In this document: positions 27,601 through 40,700 of the stretch, one piece after another
Position numbering within the stretch: position 1 is the first letter of the stretch
How the letters are laid out: each line of letters opens with the position of its first letter
NCBI GenBank assembly: GCA_947561585.1
Contig: CANNZV010000940.1
Coordinates: 92,919-156,918, forward strand
Direction of reading: 5' to 3'
Length of the DNA: 64,000 bases
From: Caprella mutica
Lineage: Eukaryota; Arthropoda; Malacostraca; Amphipoda; Caprellidae
Position numbers and translations under genes: made by a program
The notes under the pieces: generated by a model
What the model saw: the letters and a program-made list of their open reading frames with translations, nothing else
Database searches by the model: none
What the model was told of the DNA's origin: nothing

Positions 27601-30600
27601 TATTTACATTAGTATTACTCCTACGTTGCTATATTTACATTTGTATTACTCTTACATTGCGGTATTTACATTTGTATTACTCTTACATTGCGGTATTTAC
27701 ATTTGTATTACTCTTACATTGCTGTATTTACATTAGTATTAATCTTACATTGCGATATTTACATTTGTATTACTCTTACATTGCGGTATTTACATTTGTA
27801 TTACTCTTACATTGCGGTATTTACATTTGTATTACTCTTACATTGCGGTATTTACATTTGTATTACTCTTACATTGCTGTATTTACATTAGTATTACTCT
27901 TACATTGCGGTATTTACATTTGTATTACTCTTACATTGCGGTATTTACATCTGTATTACTCTTACATTGCGGTATTTACATTTGTATTACTCTTACATTG
28001 CGGTATTTACATTAGTATTACTCTTACATTGCTGTATTTACATTAGTATTACTCTTATATTGCGGTATTTACATTTGTATTACTCTTACATTGTGGTATT
28101 TACATCTGTATTACTCTTACATTGCGGTATTTACATCTGTATTACTCTTACATTGCGGTATTTACATTAGTATTACTCTTACATTGTGGTATTTACATTT
28201 GTATTACTCTTACATTGTGGTATTTACATCTGTATTACTCTTACATTGTGGTATTTAAATTTGTATTACTCTTACATTGCGGTATTTACATTTGTATTAC
28301 TCTTACATTGCGGTATTTACATTAGTATTACTCTTACATTGCGGTATTTACATTTGTATTACTCTTACATTGCTGTATTTACATTTGTATTACTCTCACA
28401 TTGCTGTATTTACATCTGTATTACTCTTACATTGCGGTATTTACATTTGTATTACTCTTACATTGCTGTATTTACATTAGTATTACTCTTAAATTGCGGT
28501 ATTTACATTTGTATTACTCTTACATTGCTGTATTTACATTAGTATTACTCTTACATTGCGGTATTTACATTTGTATTACTCTTATATTGCGGTATTTACA
28601 TTAGTATTACTCTTACATTGCGGTATTTACATTAGTATCACTCTTACATTGCGGTATTTGCATTTGTATTACTCTTATATTGCGGTATTTACATCTGTAT
28701 TACTCTTACATTGCTGTATTTACATTAGTATTACTCTTACATTGCGGTATTTACATTTGTATTACTCTTACATTGCTGTATTTACATTAGTATTACTCTT
28801 ACATTGCGGTATTTACATTTGTATTACTCTTACATTGCGGTATTTACATTAGTATTGCTCTTACATTGCGGTATTTACATTTGTATTACTCTTACATTGC
28901 GGTATTTACATTTGTATTACTCTTACATTGCGGTATTTACATCTGTATTACTCTTACATTGCGGTATTTACATTAGTATTACTCCTACGTTGCTGTATTT
29001 ACATTTGTATTACTCTTACATTGCGGTATTTACATTTGTATTACTCTTACATTGCGGTATTTACATCTGTATTACTCTTACATTGCGGTATTTACATATA
29101 TATTACTTTTACATTGCGGTATTTACATTAGTATTACTCTTACATTGCGGTATTTACATTTGTATTACTCTTACATTGTGGTATTTACATCTGTATTACT
29201 CTTACATTGCGATATTTATATTAGTATTACTCTTACATTGCGGTATTTACATTTGTATTACTCTTACATTGTGGTATTTACATCTGTATTACTCTTACAT
29301 TGCGGTATTTACATCTGTATTACTCTTACATTGCGGTATTTACATTAGTATTACTCTTACATTGCGGTATTTACATTTGTATTACTCATACATTGCTGTA
29401 TTTACATGAGTATTACTCTTACATTGCGGTATTTACATTTGCATTACTCTTACATTGCGGTATTTACATTTGTATTACTCTTACATTGCGGTATTTACAT
29501 TTGTATTACTCTTACATTGCGGTATTTACATTTGTATTACTCTTACATTGCGGTATTTACATTTGTATTACTCTTACATTGCTGTATTTACATTAGTATT
29601 AATCTTACATTGCGGTATTTACATTTGTATTACTCTTACATTGCGGTATTTACATTTGTATTACTCTTTCATTGCGGTATTTACATTTGTATTACTCTTA
29701 CATTGCGGTATTTACATTTGTATTACTCTTACATTGCTGTATTTACATTAGTATTACTCTTACATTGCGGTATTTACATTTGTATTACTCTTACATTGCA
29801 GTATTTACATCTGTATTACTCTTACATTGCGGTATTTACATTTGTATTACTCTTACATTGCGGTATTTACATTAGTATTACTCTTACATTGCTGTATTTA
29901 CATTAGTATTACTCTTATATTGCGGTATTTACATTTGTATTACTCTTACATTGCTGTATTTACATAATTATTACTCTTACGTTGCGGTATTTACATTGGT
30001 ATTACTCTTACATTGCTGTATTCACATTTGTATTACTCTTACATTGCGGTATTTACATTTGTATTACTCTTACATTGCTGTATTTACATTTGTATTACTC
30101 TTACATTGCTGTATTTACATCTGTATTACTCTTACATTGCGGTATTTACATTTGTATTACTGTTACATTGCTGTATTTACATTAGTATTACTCTTACAAT
30201 GCGGTATTTACATTTGTATTACTCTTACATTGCTGTATTTACATTAGTATTACTCTTACATTGTGGTATTTACATTTGTATTACTCTTACATTGCGGTAT
30301 TTACATTAGTATTACTCTTACATTGCGGTATTTACATTAGTATCACTCTTACATTGCGGTATTTACATTAGTATTACTCTTACATTGCGGTATTTACATT
30401 AGTATTACTCTTACATTGCGGTATTTGCATTTGTATTACTCTTATATTGCGGTATTTACATCTGTATTACTCTTACATTGCTGTATTTACATTAGTATTA
30501 CTCTTACATTGCGGTATTTACATTTGTATTACTCTTACATTGCTGTATTTACATTTGTATTACTCTTACATTGCGGTATTTACATTAGTATTACTCTTAC

Positions 30601-33600
30601 ATTGCGGTATTTACATTAGTATTACTCTTACATTGCGGTATTTACATTAGTATTACTCTTACATTGCGGTATTTACATTAGTATTACTCTTACATTGCGG
30701 TATTTACATTTGTATTACTCTTACATTGCGGTATTTACATCTGTATTACTCTTACATTGCGGTATTTACATCTGTATTACTCTTACATTGCGGTATTTAC
30801 ATTAGTATTACTCTTACATTGCGGTATTTACATTTGTATTACTCTTACATTGCGGTATTTACATTTGTATTACTCTTACATTGCGGTATTTACATCTGTA
30901 TTACCCTTACATTGCGGTATTTACATTAGTATTACTCCTACGTTGCTGTATTTACATTTGTATTACTCTTACATTGCGGTATTTACATTTGTATTACTCT
31001 TACATTGCGGTATTTACATTTGTATTACTCTTACATTGCGGTATTTATATATATATTACTCTTACATTGCGGTATTTACATTAGTATTACTCTTACATTG
31101 CTGTATTTACATTTGTATTACTCTTACATTGTGGTATTTACATCTGTATTACTCTTACATTGCGGTATTTACATCTGTATTACTCTTACATTGCGGTATT
31201 TACATTAGTATTACTCATACATTGTGGTATTTACATTTGTATTACTCTTACATTGTGGTATTTACATCTGTATTACTCTTACATTGTGGTATTTAAATTT
31301 GTATTACTCTTACATTGCGGTATTTACATTTGTATTACTCTTACATTGCGGTATTTACATTAGTATTACTCTTACATTGCGGTATTTACATTAGTATTAC
31401 TCTTACATTGTGGTATTTACATTTGTTTTACTCTTACATTGCGGTATTTACATTTGTATTACTCTTACATTGTGGTATTTACATTTGTATTACTCTTACA
31501 TTGCGGTATTTACATTTGTATTACTTTTAAATTGCGGTATTTACATTTGTATTACTCTTACATTGCGGTATTTACATCTGTATTACTCTTACATTGCGGT
31601 ATTTACATTTGTATTACTCTTACTTTGCTGTATTTACATTAGTATTACTCTTACATTGCTGTATTTACATTTGTATTACTCTTACATTGCTGTATTTACA
31701 TTTGTATTACTCTTACATTGCGGTATTTAAATTTGTATTACTCTTACATTGCGGTATTTACATTAGTATTACTCTTACATTGCGGTATTTACATTTGTAT
31801 TACTCTTACATTGCGGTATTTACATTTGTATTACTCTTACATTGCTGTATTTACATTTGTATTACTCTTATATTGCGGTATTTACATTTGTATTACTCTT
31901 ACATTTCGGTATTTACATTAGTATTACTCTTACATTGCGGTATTTAAATTTGTATTACTCTTACATTGCGGTATTTACATTTGTATTACTCTTACATTGC
32001 GGTATTTACATTAGTATTACTCTTACATTGCGGTATTTACATTTGTATTACTCTTACATTGCGATATTTACATTTGTATTACTCTTACATTGCGGTATTT
32101 ACATTTGTATTACTCTTACATTGCGGTATTTACATTAGTATTACTCTTACATTGCGGTATTTACATTTGTATTACTCTTACATTGCTGTATTTACATTTG
32201 TATTACTCTTACATTGCGGTATTTACATTTGTATTACTCTTACATTGCGGTATTTACATTTGTATTACTCTTACATTGCGGTATTTACATTTGTATTACT
32301 CTTACATTGAGGTATTTACATTAGTATTACTCTTACGTTGCGGTATTTACATTGGTATTACTCTTACGTTGCGGTATTTACATTGGTATTACTCTTACAT
32401 TGCTGTATTTACATTTGTATTACTCTTACATTGCTGTATTTACATTTGTATTACTCTTACATTGCTGTATTTACATCTGTATTACTCTTACATTGCGGTA
32501 TTTACATTTGTATTACTGTTACATTGCTGTATTTACATTAGTATTACTCTTACAATGCGGTATTTACATTTGTATTACTCTTACATTGCTGTATTTACAT
32601 TAGTATTACTCTTACATTGTGGTATTTACATTTGTATTACTCTTACATTGCGGTATTTACATTAGTATTACTCTTACATTGCGGTATTTACATTAGTATC
32701 ACTCTTACATTGCGGTATTTACATTAGTATTACTCTTACATTGCGGTATTTACATTAGTATTACTCTTACATTGCGGTATTTGCATTTGTATTACTCTTA
32801 TATTGCGGTATTTACATCTGTATTACTCTTACATTGCTGTATTTACATTAGTATTACTCTTACATTGCGGTATTTACATTTGTATTACTCTTACATTGCT
32901 GTATTTACATTTGTATTACTCTTACATTGCGGTATTTACATTAGTATTACTCTTACATTGCGGTATTTACATTAGTATTACTCTTACATTGCGGTATTTA
33001 CATTAGTATTACTCTTACATTGCGGTATTTACATTAGTATTACTCTTACATTGCGGTATTTACATTTGTATTACTCTTACATTGCGGTATTTACATCTGT
33101 ATTACTCTTACATTGCGGTATTTACATCTGTATTACTCTTACATTGCGGTATTTACATTAGTATTACTCTTACATTGCGGTATTTACATTTGTATTACTC
33201 TTACATTGCGGTATTTACATTTGTATTACTCTTACATTGCGGTATTTACATCTGTATTACCCTTACATTGCGGTATTTACATTAGTATTACTCCTACGTT
33301 GCTGTATTTACATTTGTATTACTCTTACATTGCGGTATTTACATTTGTATTACTCTTACATTGCGGTATTTACATCTGTATTACTCTTACATTGCGGTAT
33401 TTATATATATATTACTCTTACATTGCGGTATTTACATTAGTATTACTCTTACATTGCTGTATTTATATTTGTATTACTCTTACATTGTGGTATTTACATC
33501 TGTATTACTCTTACATTGCGGTATTTACATCTGTATTACTCTTACATTGCGGTATTTACATTAGTATTACTCATACATTGTGGTATTTACATTTGTATTA

Positions 33601-36327
33601 CTCTTACATTGTGGTATTTACATCTGTATTACTCTTACATTGTGGTATTTAAATTTGTATTACTCTTACATTGCGGTATTTACATTTGTATTACTCTTAC
33701 ATTGCGGTATTTACATTAGTATTACTCTTACATTGCGGTATTTACATTAGTATTACTCTTACATTGTGGTATTTACATTTGTTTTACTCTTACATTGCGG
33801 TATTTACATTTGTATTACTCTTACATTGTGGTAATTACATTTGTATTACTCTTACATTGCGGTATTTACATTTGTATTACTTTTAAATTGCGGTATTTAC
33901 ATTTGTATTACTCTTACATTGCGGTATTTACATCTGTATTACTCTTACATTGCGGTATTTACATTTGTATTACTCTTACTTTGCTGTATTTACATTAGTA
34001 TTACTCTTACATTGCTGTATTTACATTTGTATTACTCTTACATTGCTGTATTTACATTTGTATTACTCTTACATTGCGGTATTTAAATTTGTATTACTCT
34101 TACATTGCGGTATTTACATTAGTATTACTCTTACATTGCGGTATTTACATTTGTATTACTCTTACATTGCGGTATTTACATTTGTATTACTCTTACATTG
34201 CTGTATTTACATTTGTATTACTCTTATATTGCGGTATTTACATTTGTATTACTCTTACATTTCGGTATTTACATTAGTATTACTCTTACATTGCGGTATT
34301 TAAATTTGTATTACTCTTACATTGCGGTATTTACATTTGTATTACTCTTACATTGCGGTATTTACATTAGTATTACTCTTACATTGCGGTATTTACATTT
34401 GTATTACTCTTACATTGCGATATTTACATTTGTATTACTCTTACATTGCGGTATTTACATTTGTATTACTCTTACATTGCGGTATTTACATTAGTATTAC
34501 TCTTACATTGCGGTATTTACATTTGTATTACTCTTACATTGCTGTATTTACATTTGTATTACTCTTACATTGCGGTATTTACATTTGTATTACTCTTACA
34601 TTGCGGTATTTACATTTGTATTACTCTTACATTGCGGTATTTACATTTGTATTACTCTTACATTGCGGTATTTACATTAGTATTACTCTTACATTGCGGT
34701 ATTTACATTTTTATTACTCTTACATTGCGGTATTTACATTTGTATTACTCTTACATTGCGGTATTTACATTTGTATTACTCTTACATTGCTGTATTTACA
34801 TTAGTATTAATCTTACATTGCGGTATTTACATTAGTATTAATCTTACATTGCGGTATTTACATTTGTATTACTCTTACATTGCGGTATTTACATTAGTAT
34901 TACTCTTACATTGCGATATTTACATTTGTATTACTCTTACATTGCGGTATTTACATTTGTATTACTCTTACATTGCGGTATTTACATTTGTATTACTCTT
35001 ACATTGCTGTATTTACATTAGTATTACTCTTACATTGCGGTATTTACATTTGTATTACTCTTACATTGCGGTATTTACATCTGTATTACTCTTACATTGC
35101 GGTATTTACATTTGTATTACTCTTACATTGCGGTATTTACATTAGTATTACTCTTACATTGCTGTATTTACATTAGTATTACTCTTACATTGCGGTATTT
35201 ACATTTGTATTACTCTTACATTGCTGTATTTACATTAGTATTACTCTTACGTTGCGGTATTTACATTTGTATTACTCTTACATTGCTGTATTTACATTTG
35301 TATTACTCTTACATTGCGGTATTTACATTTGTATTACTCTTACATTGCTGTATTTTCATTTGTATTACTCTTACAATGCTGTATTTACATCTGTATTACT
35401 ATTACATTGCGGTATTTACATTTGTATTACTCTTACATTGCGGTATTTACATTTGTATTACTCTTACATTGCTGTATTTACATTAGTATTACTCTTACAT
35501 TGCGGTATTTACATTTGTATTACTCTTACATTGCTGTATTTACATTTGTATTACTCTTACATTGCGGTATTTACATTTGTATTACTCTTACATTGCTGTA
35601 TTTACATTTGTATTACTCTTACATTGCGGTATTTACATTTGTATTACTCTTACATTGCTGTATTTACATTTGTATTACTCTTACAATGCTGTATTTACAT
35701 CTGTATTACTATTACATTGCGGTATTTACATTTGTATTACTCTTACATTGCGGTATTTACATTTGTATTACTCTTACATTGCTGTATTTACATTAGTATT
35801 ACTCTTACATTGCGGTATTTACATTTCTATTACTCTTACATTGCTGTATTTACATTTGTATTACTCTTACATTGCGGTATTTACATTAGTATTACTCTTA
35901 CATTGCGGTATTTACATTACTATTACTCTTACATTGCGGTATTTACATTAGTATTACTCTTACATTGCGGTATTTACAGTAGTATTACTCCTACATTGCG
36001 GTATTTACATTTGTATTACTCTTACATTGCGTTATTTACATCTGTATTACTCTTACATTGCGGTATTTACATCTGTATTACTCTTACATTGCGGTATTTA
36101 CATTTGTATTACTCTTATATTGCGGTATTTACATCTGTATTACTCTTACATTGCGGTATTTACATTAGTATTACTCTTACATTGCGGTATTTACATTAGT
36201 ATTACTCCTACGTTGCTGTATTTACATTTGTATTACTCTTACATTGCGGTATTTACATTTGTATTACTCTTACATTGCGGTATTTACATTTGTATTACTC
36301 TTACATTGCGGTATTTACATTAGTATT
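21700..36327 (+). repeat. Mosaic of overlapping higher-order duplications
   Basis: Several shared marker orders overlap. Positions 21.7-22.6 kb match 28.2-28.8 kb (offset 6,478 = 209 units minus 1). Positions 22.6-23.4 kb match 28.9-29.7 kb (6,292 = 203 units minus 1). Positions 23.75-26.0 kb match 30.0-32.2 kb (6,231 = 201 units). Positions 30.4-32.2 kb match 32.8-34.6 kb (2,356 = 76 units). Positions 25.7-27.6 kb match 34.3-36.2 kb (8,587 = 277 units). The 1-bp offset traces to one shortened unit near 23576. The pattern suggests repeated unequal exchange of blocks of different size. Confidence 0.75.
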
Positions 36328-37508
36328 TGTACCGAGATTATGGATCTCTCATAACAGATAACGAGGTAGGAATAAAAATGCATCTTGCGTTTTTCTTTAC
36401 TCCAAACAACTCGTAATTCTGAAACAATAAAGGAAAATGGTTTCAGAACTATGAAATACACAATAACAGTTAACAAATTTATGACTACCAAGTACAAAGC
36501 ACTTTGCTGAAAATGACAAAAATAAAATTCGATCTTTAGTGGAACTCAAAATTCCAACCCCTATTTTCAGTAATTTGCACTCCAATGAATTCCAATGAAT
36601 TCCGATGAATTAATGAATCTAATAAACTCTATCGAATTCCAACAAACCGAAAATTTTAAAGTTCAGAGAATGGGAAGTTAAGTGAATTGATTTACTCTAA
36701 TGTTCAAAGGTAGAACTAGGTTTATTAGGGTGAAATATGGTAATAGTGGTAATTGTAAATACGCGAATAAGAATTTAAATTCTATTCAAGCCTAAAATAA
36801 AATGAACACATAATGGCACTACTGGTAGAAAATATTCTACCTGGGGAAAATAAGTAAACACAATATATCAATAAATATAGCAAATAATTTCTTACCAGAT
36901 AGGTAGTCTAGCTTAGGGTTTTAGAGAATCACTTGTGGGAGGTGGACAACGTTTAACTGGGTTAGCACAATCATTATTTATATTCAGAGTTAAATATCTC
37001 TTTAATTACGCATCTGACAGAAATAGAAAATTTAATGAAGGTATGGTACACCCAAATGCCGGACGTCGAATTTCTTCTATCTAATCTGAAAGTTTAATTA
37101 TCTTTATGCAACCGGTAATTGAGGAGTTAGTGAAATTCAACGTTTCGGCAAACTAAAATTAAAAATTATAGATGTCCAAATATACTCAAAAATAGAAAAA
37201 ATGGCTACTTCTATCGTTCGAAAGAAGAAGTCAGCATAATTCACACATATCAAAAGGTGACTGGGGTCGGCTAATTAAAGTAATTATTCGTAGTATTAAA
37301 CTTTTAATGAAATTGACCTGAAGGTAGCAGATATTAAATATCACTAAAGCGCTGAGACACCCTATCACCTCTCTCAATCGAAAACTATATGAAAAGAAAG
37401 CATATTATTTGTAGATTTGGTAGGTGATGCTATTTAAATTCTAGGGAAGTGCAAATTCAAATTACCCTAAATTATCGTGAATGTTAAATTTCATGAGTGA
37501 ACATGACA
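36328..37508 (-). repeat. 3' LTR of the BEL/Pao element
   Basis: This is the left LTR in the window and downstream in element orientation. It is 1,181 bp, starts TGTACCGAG on the + strand and ends GAACATGACA. It has the same length as the other LTR, and I found no difference on reading. It abuts the satellite at 36327. Confidence 0.95.
36721..36726 (-). terminator. Candidate polyadenylation signal in the 3' LTR
   Basis: The + strand TTTATT reads AATAAA in element orientation. It lies downstream of the TATA-like box in LTR order, as expected for U3-R. AT-rich sequence makes chance hits likely. Confidence 0.35.
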
Positions 37509-37733
37509 CTGCCCCGGTTGCATATACAATGATACATGTATCATGCAACTAAGAGTAATTTTAAGCTACCTATATATTCTGTCCAGTGTCCACCTCTCCA
37601 AAGTGAATCTCCCGTCAAGTACGCTTATAGGAAATCCCCATATTTAATAACAACAAATATTGTAGAAAATTAATGATATAAGCATCATACTGCTTAAAAC
37701 AAATGAATTAATAAATACATAAATCATGAATAA

Positions 37734-40700
37734 TTAATGATCTGTCCGTCTAAAGAGCAAAACTACTTCAGATACAGGTCTAAGGTAGAAAAATGTTTTT
37801 GTAGTAGAATTCTCATTTCTAGCTACTTTTATTTTTACTTTACGGACTATTTTATCGTCACTTGGATACACGTTAACTATGAGACCTAATGGCCATTGAT
37901 TTCTTTTCAAGCCAGGCTCTCTCATAATGACGATGTCACCAACTGTTAGAGATGTCCGCTTTGTCACCCACTTCTGTCGAGCTCTGAGTTCCTCTAAGTA
38001 GTTTTTCCTCCATTCTGTCCAGAAGTGTTCTGCAACGAACTGGACTCTTCGCCAACGTTTTTTCCCGTATTGAAGTAGGTCGTCTTCTGAAAAACATTCG
38101 TCGTGACTCTGTTCCTTTGAATGTTTTTGAGTTAGAAGAATTGCAGGCGACATAGGTTGTGGATCGTTAGGGTCGTTTGACACATCCCATAGTGGTGTGG
38201 AATTGACGATGTTCGCTGCTTCCTGGAGGAAGGTATAAAGTTCGTCTCTTGATAAGCTTCTCTCTTTAGTCTTCAAGAGAGCTGCGTCCATTGATCTTCT
38301 GACCTGCCCGATTTTTCTTTCCCACACTCCTGCGTAGTGAGAGGCGTGTGGAGGGTTTAATTCCCATTTGCAGTCTTTATCTTCTAAGAATATGGCTATC
38401 TTTAAGAAGTCTACATCTTTCGTAGTGGCGGTGAAATTTGTTCCTCTGTCACTTCTAATTAACTTGCAGGGTCCTCTCACACTTATAAAGCGACGAAGAG
38501 CATTTTGGAAAGATAGCGTGTCGAGTGATGGTAATGGCTCTATGTGAACAGCCCTCGAGTATAAACAAGTAAACAATACTGCCCAAATTTTCTTGGATGC
38601 TACGCTTTTACGGGTTTTTACTCCGTCATGAATGAACCAGTGTCCGAATACGTCCAACCCGACGTTTGTGAATGGAGGCGTTGCGTCGACTCTGTCATGA
38701 GGAAGATCGGACATGTATTGTTGTTCGCATGATGCTCTTAAGCGTCGACATAGGACACATTTGTTCAGAAAGGATTTCAATACTTTCTTTCCTTTGTTTA
38801 AGTAGTAGCCACCTTGTCGCAGCGCTCCACTAGTTATGTGCCTTCCTTGATGACCAGTATCCATATGTACTTTGTCTAATATCAGTGTACTTACTCTGTG
38901 GTTATGAGGCAATAGTATAGGATATTTTACTGAACAAGGAGAAGACACATTTTTAAGGCGACCTCCAACTCGTAGGATACCGTTATTGTCTGTAAACAAT
39001 CCTAGTTTCGACAAGGGGTTGTTAACTGGGAGTTGACCTTTCTGAAGAATATTAGTCATATTTACGAATGACGTTGATTGAGCTTCCCGTATCAATATAT
39101 CATGGGCACAATTTTCTTGTTGGTTGCAGCTCACCTTGTTGACCTTTTCCATCCAGTTTCTGGTTACTTTCACAACGAGGTTTACTATCCTTTTCAATTT
39201 ATTCCATGAAGAGTGACGCTCTATTAACGTGCCTATCGGGGAGTTCTCTGGTACAGTAACAAGATTGGTATGTATTAGGTTAACGGTTTCCGGCAGATCG
39301 ACTGATACATCATTTTCAACTGAATGATTTTCATGATTTTTAGTGAACAGAATGCTTGGACCGGTGATCCATGACGAGTTGAGTAATGCGTTGGCTGACG
39401 TTGCTCGTGTTGTGAAGTCCGCTGGATTGTTCTTGGTGCTTACATAACGCCACTGATTAGGGGATGATACAGACAGTACCATTTGGACTCTTCTAGTAAC
39501 GTACTGTGAAAACCGTTTCTTGGTGTTTGAGATATAACCCAAAACTATCCTGCTGTCTGAATAGAACCACACTTCATCTGGTTTTTTAGAAAGCTCATTA
39601 ATCATTTTACGAGAAGAGTTCGCTGCGTTAGCTGCTGCACATAACTCCAAACGAGGAATAGAGTTAGCCGATTTTGGAGCAACTTTACTTTCCCCGTAAA
39701 GGAATGCAACGTGAATTCTTCCCATGTCATCTGTAGATTTCAAGTAGATCACGTGGCCGATAGCGTTTTCAGAAGCATCAGTAAATACGTTTATTGAACT
39801 ATGCTTTACTTGAAACGTGTTAGGAATGAGACATCTGGGCAGTTTAAGGTTATGTAAATCTGAAAGAGACTCTTTCCAGCTTTTCCAATCCTGGTGTAGT
39901 TCCGGTGGTAAAATGTCATCCCAATCGTATTTAGATAGATAATCATCATCTTCACTCTTCCTAGGTAGAATCTTTCTTTGTATCAGCTTTCCACCCAATA
40001 CCACGGGACAGGCCAAACCGATAGGATCGTAAATGGAAGAAATGATCGCCAAGACTCCACGCTTGGTAAAAGGACGGTCTGGAAGCTCCACCTTGATAGC
40101 GAATTGATCTGTTGTCATCTGCCATGCAACGCCAAGAGTCCTGTGAATCAATTCGTTTTCCAGTACGTATGTTGAAGAATCTCCTAGATCTTCTTTAGGA
40201 AAGGCTTTTAGTACTGCAGGATCGTTGCACATAATTTTGTGCAACTTTATATTAAATTTCGCAAGGATATTACGTGATTTAGTAAGGATCTCTATAGCTT
40301 CTTCAGGTGTTGAAGCGCATCCGAGTCCATCATCAACATAAAAATTATGATGAATATAGTCAATCACTTTAAGGTTCAAACTTTCGTTCTCTTCGCTTTC
40401 ATATTTCAATGAATCTGCTGCTTTCCGCAGACCAATAGTGGCGATGGAAGGACTGCAACAATTTCCAAAAATGTGCACGCGTGCTCTGTAGGCTGCTAGT
40501 CCGTTGTCCATATTATTGTCTCTTGGCCAATAAAAGCGTAGCAGATCTCTGTCCTTTGGTGTAACATAGAAACAATGAAACATTGAAGCTACGTCAGCAA
40601 CGAATGCTACCTTTTCTTCTCTAAATCTTAAAAGAACACCTCTTAATTTGTTGTTGTTGTCGGGTCCTTGCAGTAACATGGAATTCAAGCTAATACCCGA

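Larger units (their letters stand above)
5072..36327 (+). repeat. 31-bp satellite, main array (about 1,008 units)
   Basis: An uninterrupted head-to-tail array of a 31-bp unit: TATTACTCTTACATT followed by GCGGTATTTACATTTG. Most variation sits at two places in the unit. One is GCGGT, GCTGT, GTGGT, GCGAT or GCAGT. The other is the last bases, TTTG, TTAG or TCTG. The array starts about 16 bp after the mariner element. The commonest unit has no TAA, TAG or TGA on the + strand and 31 is not a multiple of 3. All three + frames therefore stay open until a TTAG variant falls in phase, which produces dozens of spurious ORFs with a 31-residue period. Rare indels break the register, such as a 4-bp loss near 15274 and a 1-bp loss near 23576. 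Confidence 0.97.

Noticed and set aside
5045..36323. Dozens of + strand ORFs (67-315 residues) with a 31-residue repeat such as MRYLHLYYSYIAVFT
   Set aside because: The satellite unit lacks stop trinucleotides and is not a multiple of 3, so all three frames open by construction. Frames end only where a TTAG variant falls in phase. There is no codon bias, conserved start or splice context.
5072..36327. Centromeric or telomeric repeat
   Set aside because: No telomere-like TTAGG runs. The array lies between exons of a gene, and nothing in the sequence shows centromere function.
36315..36585. Minus-strand ORFs of 60-62 residues in the LTRs (also 43989-44177)
   Set aside because: They lie within the LTR and recur in both copies because the LTRs match. 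They have no domain, and one runs into flanking satellite.
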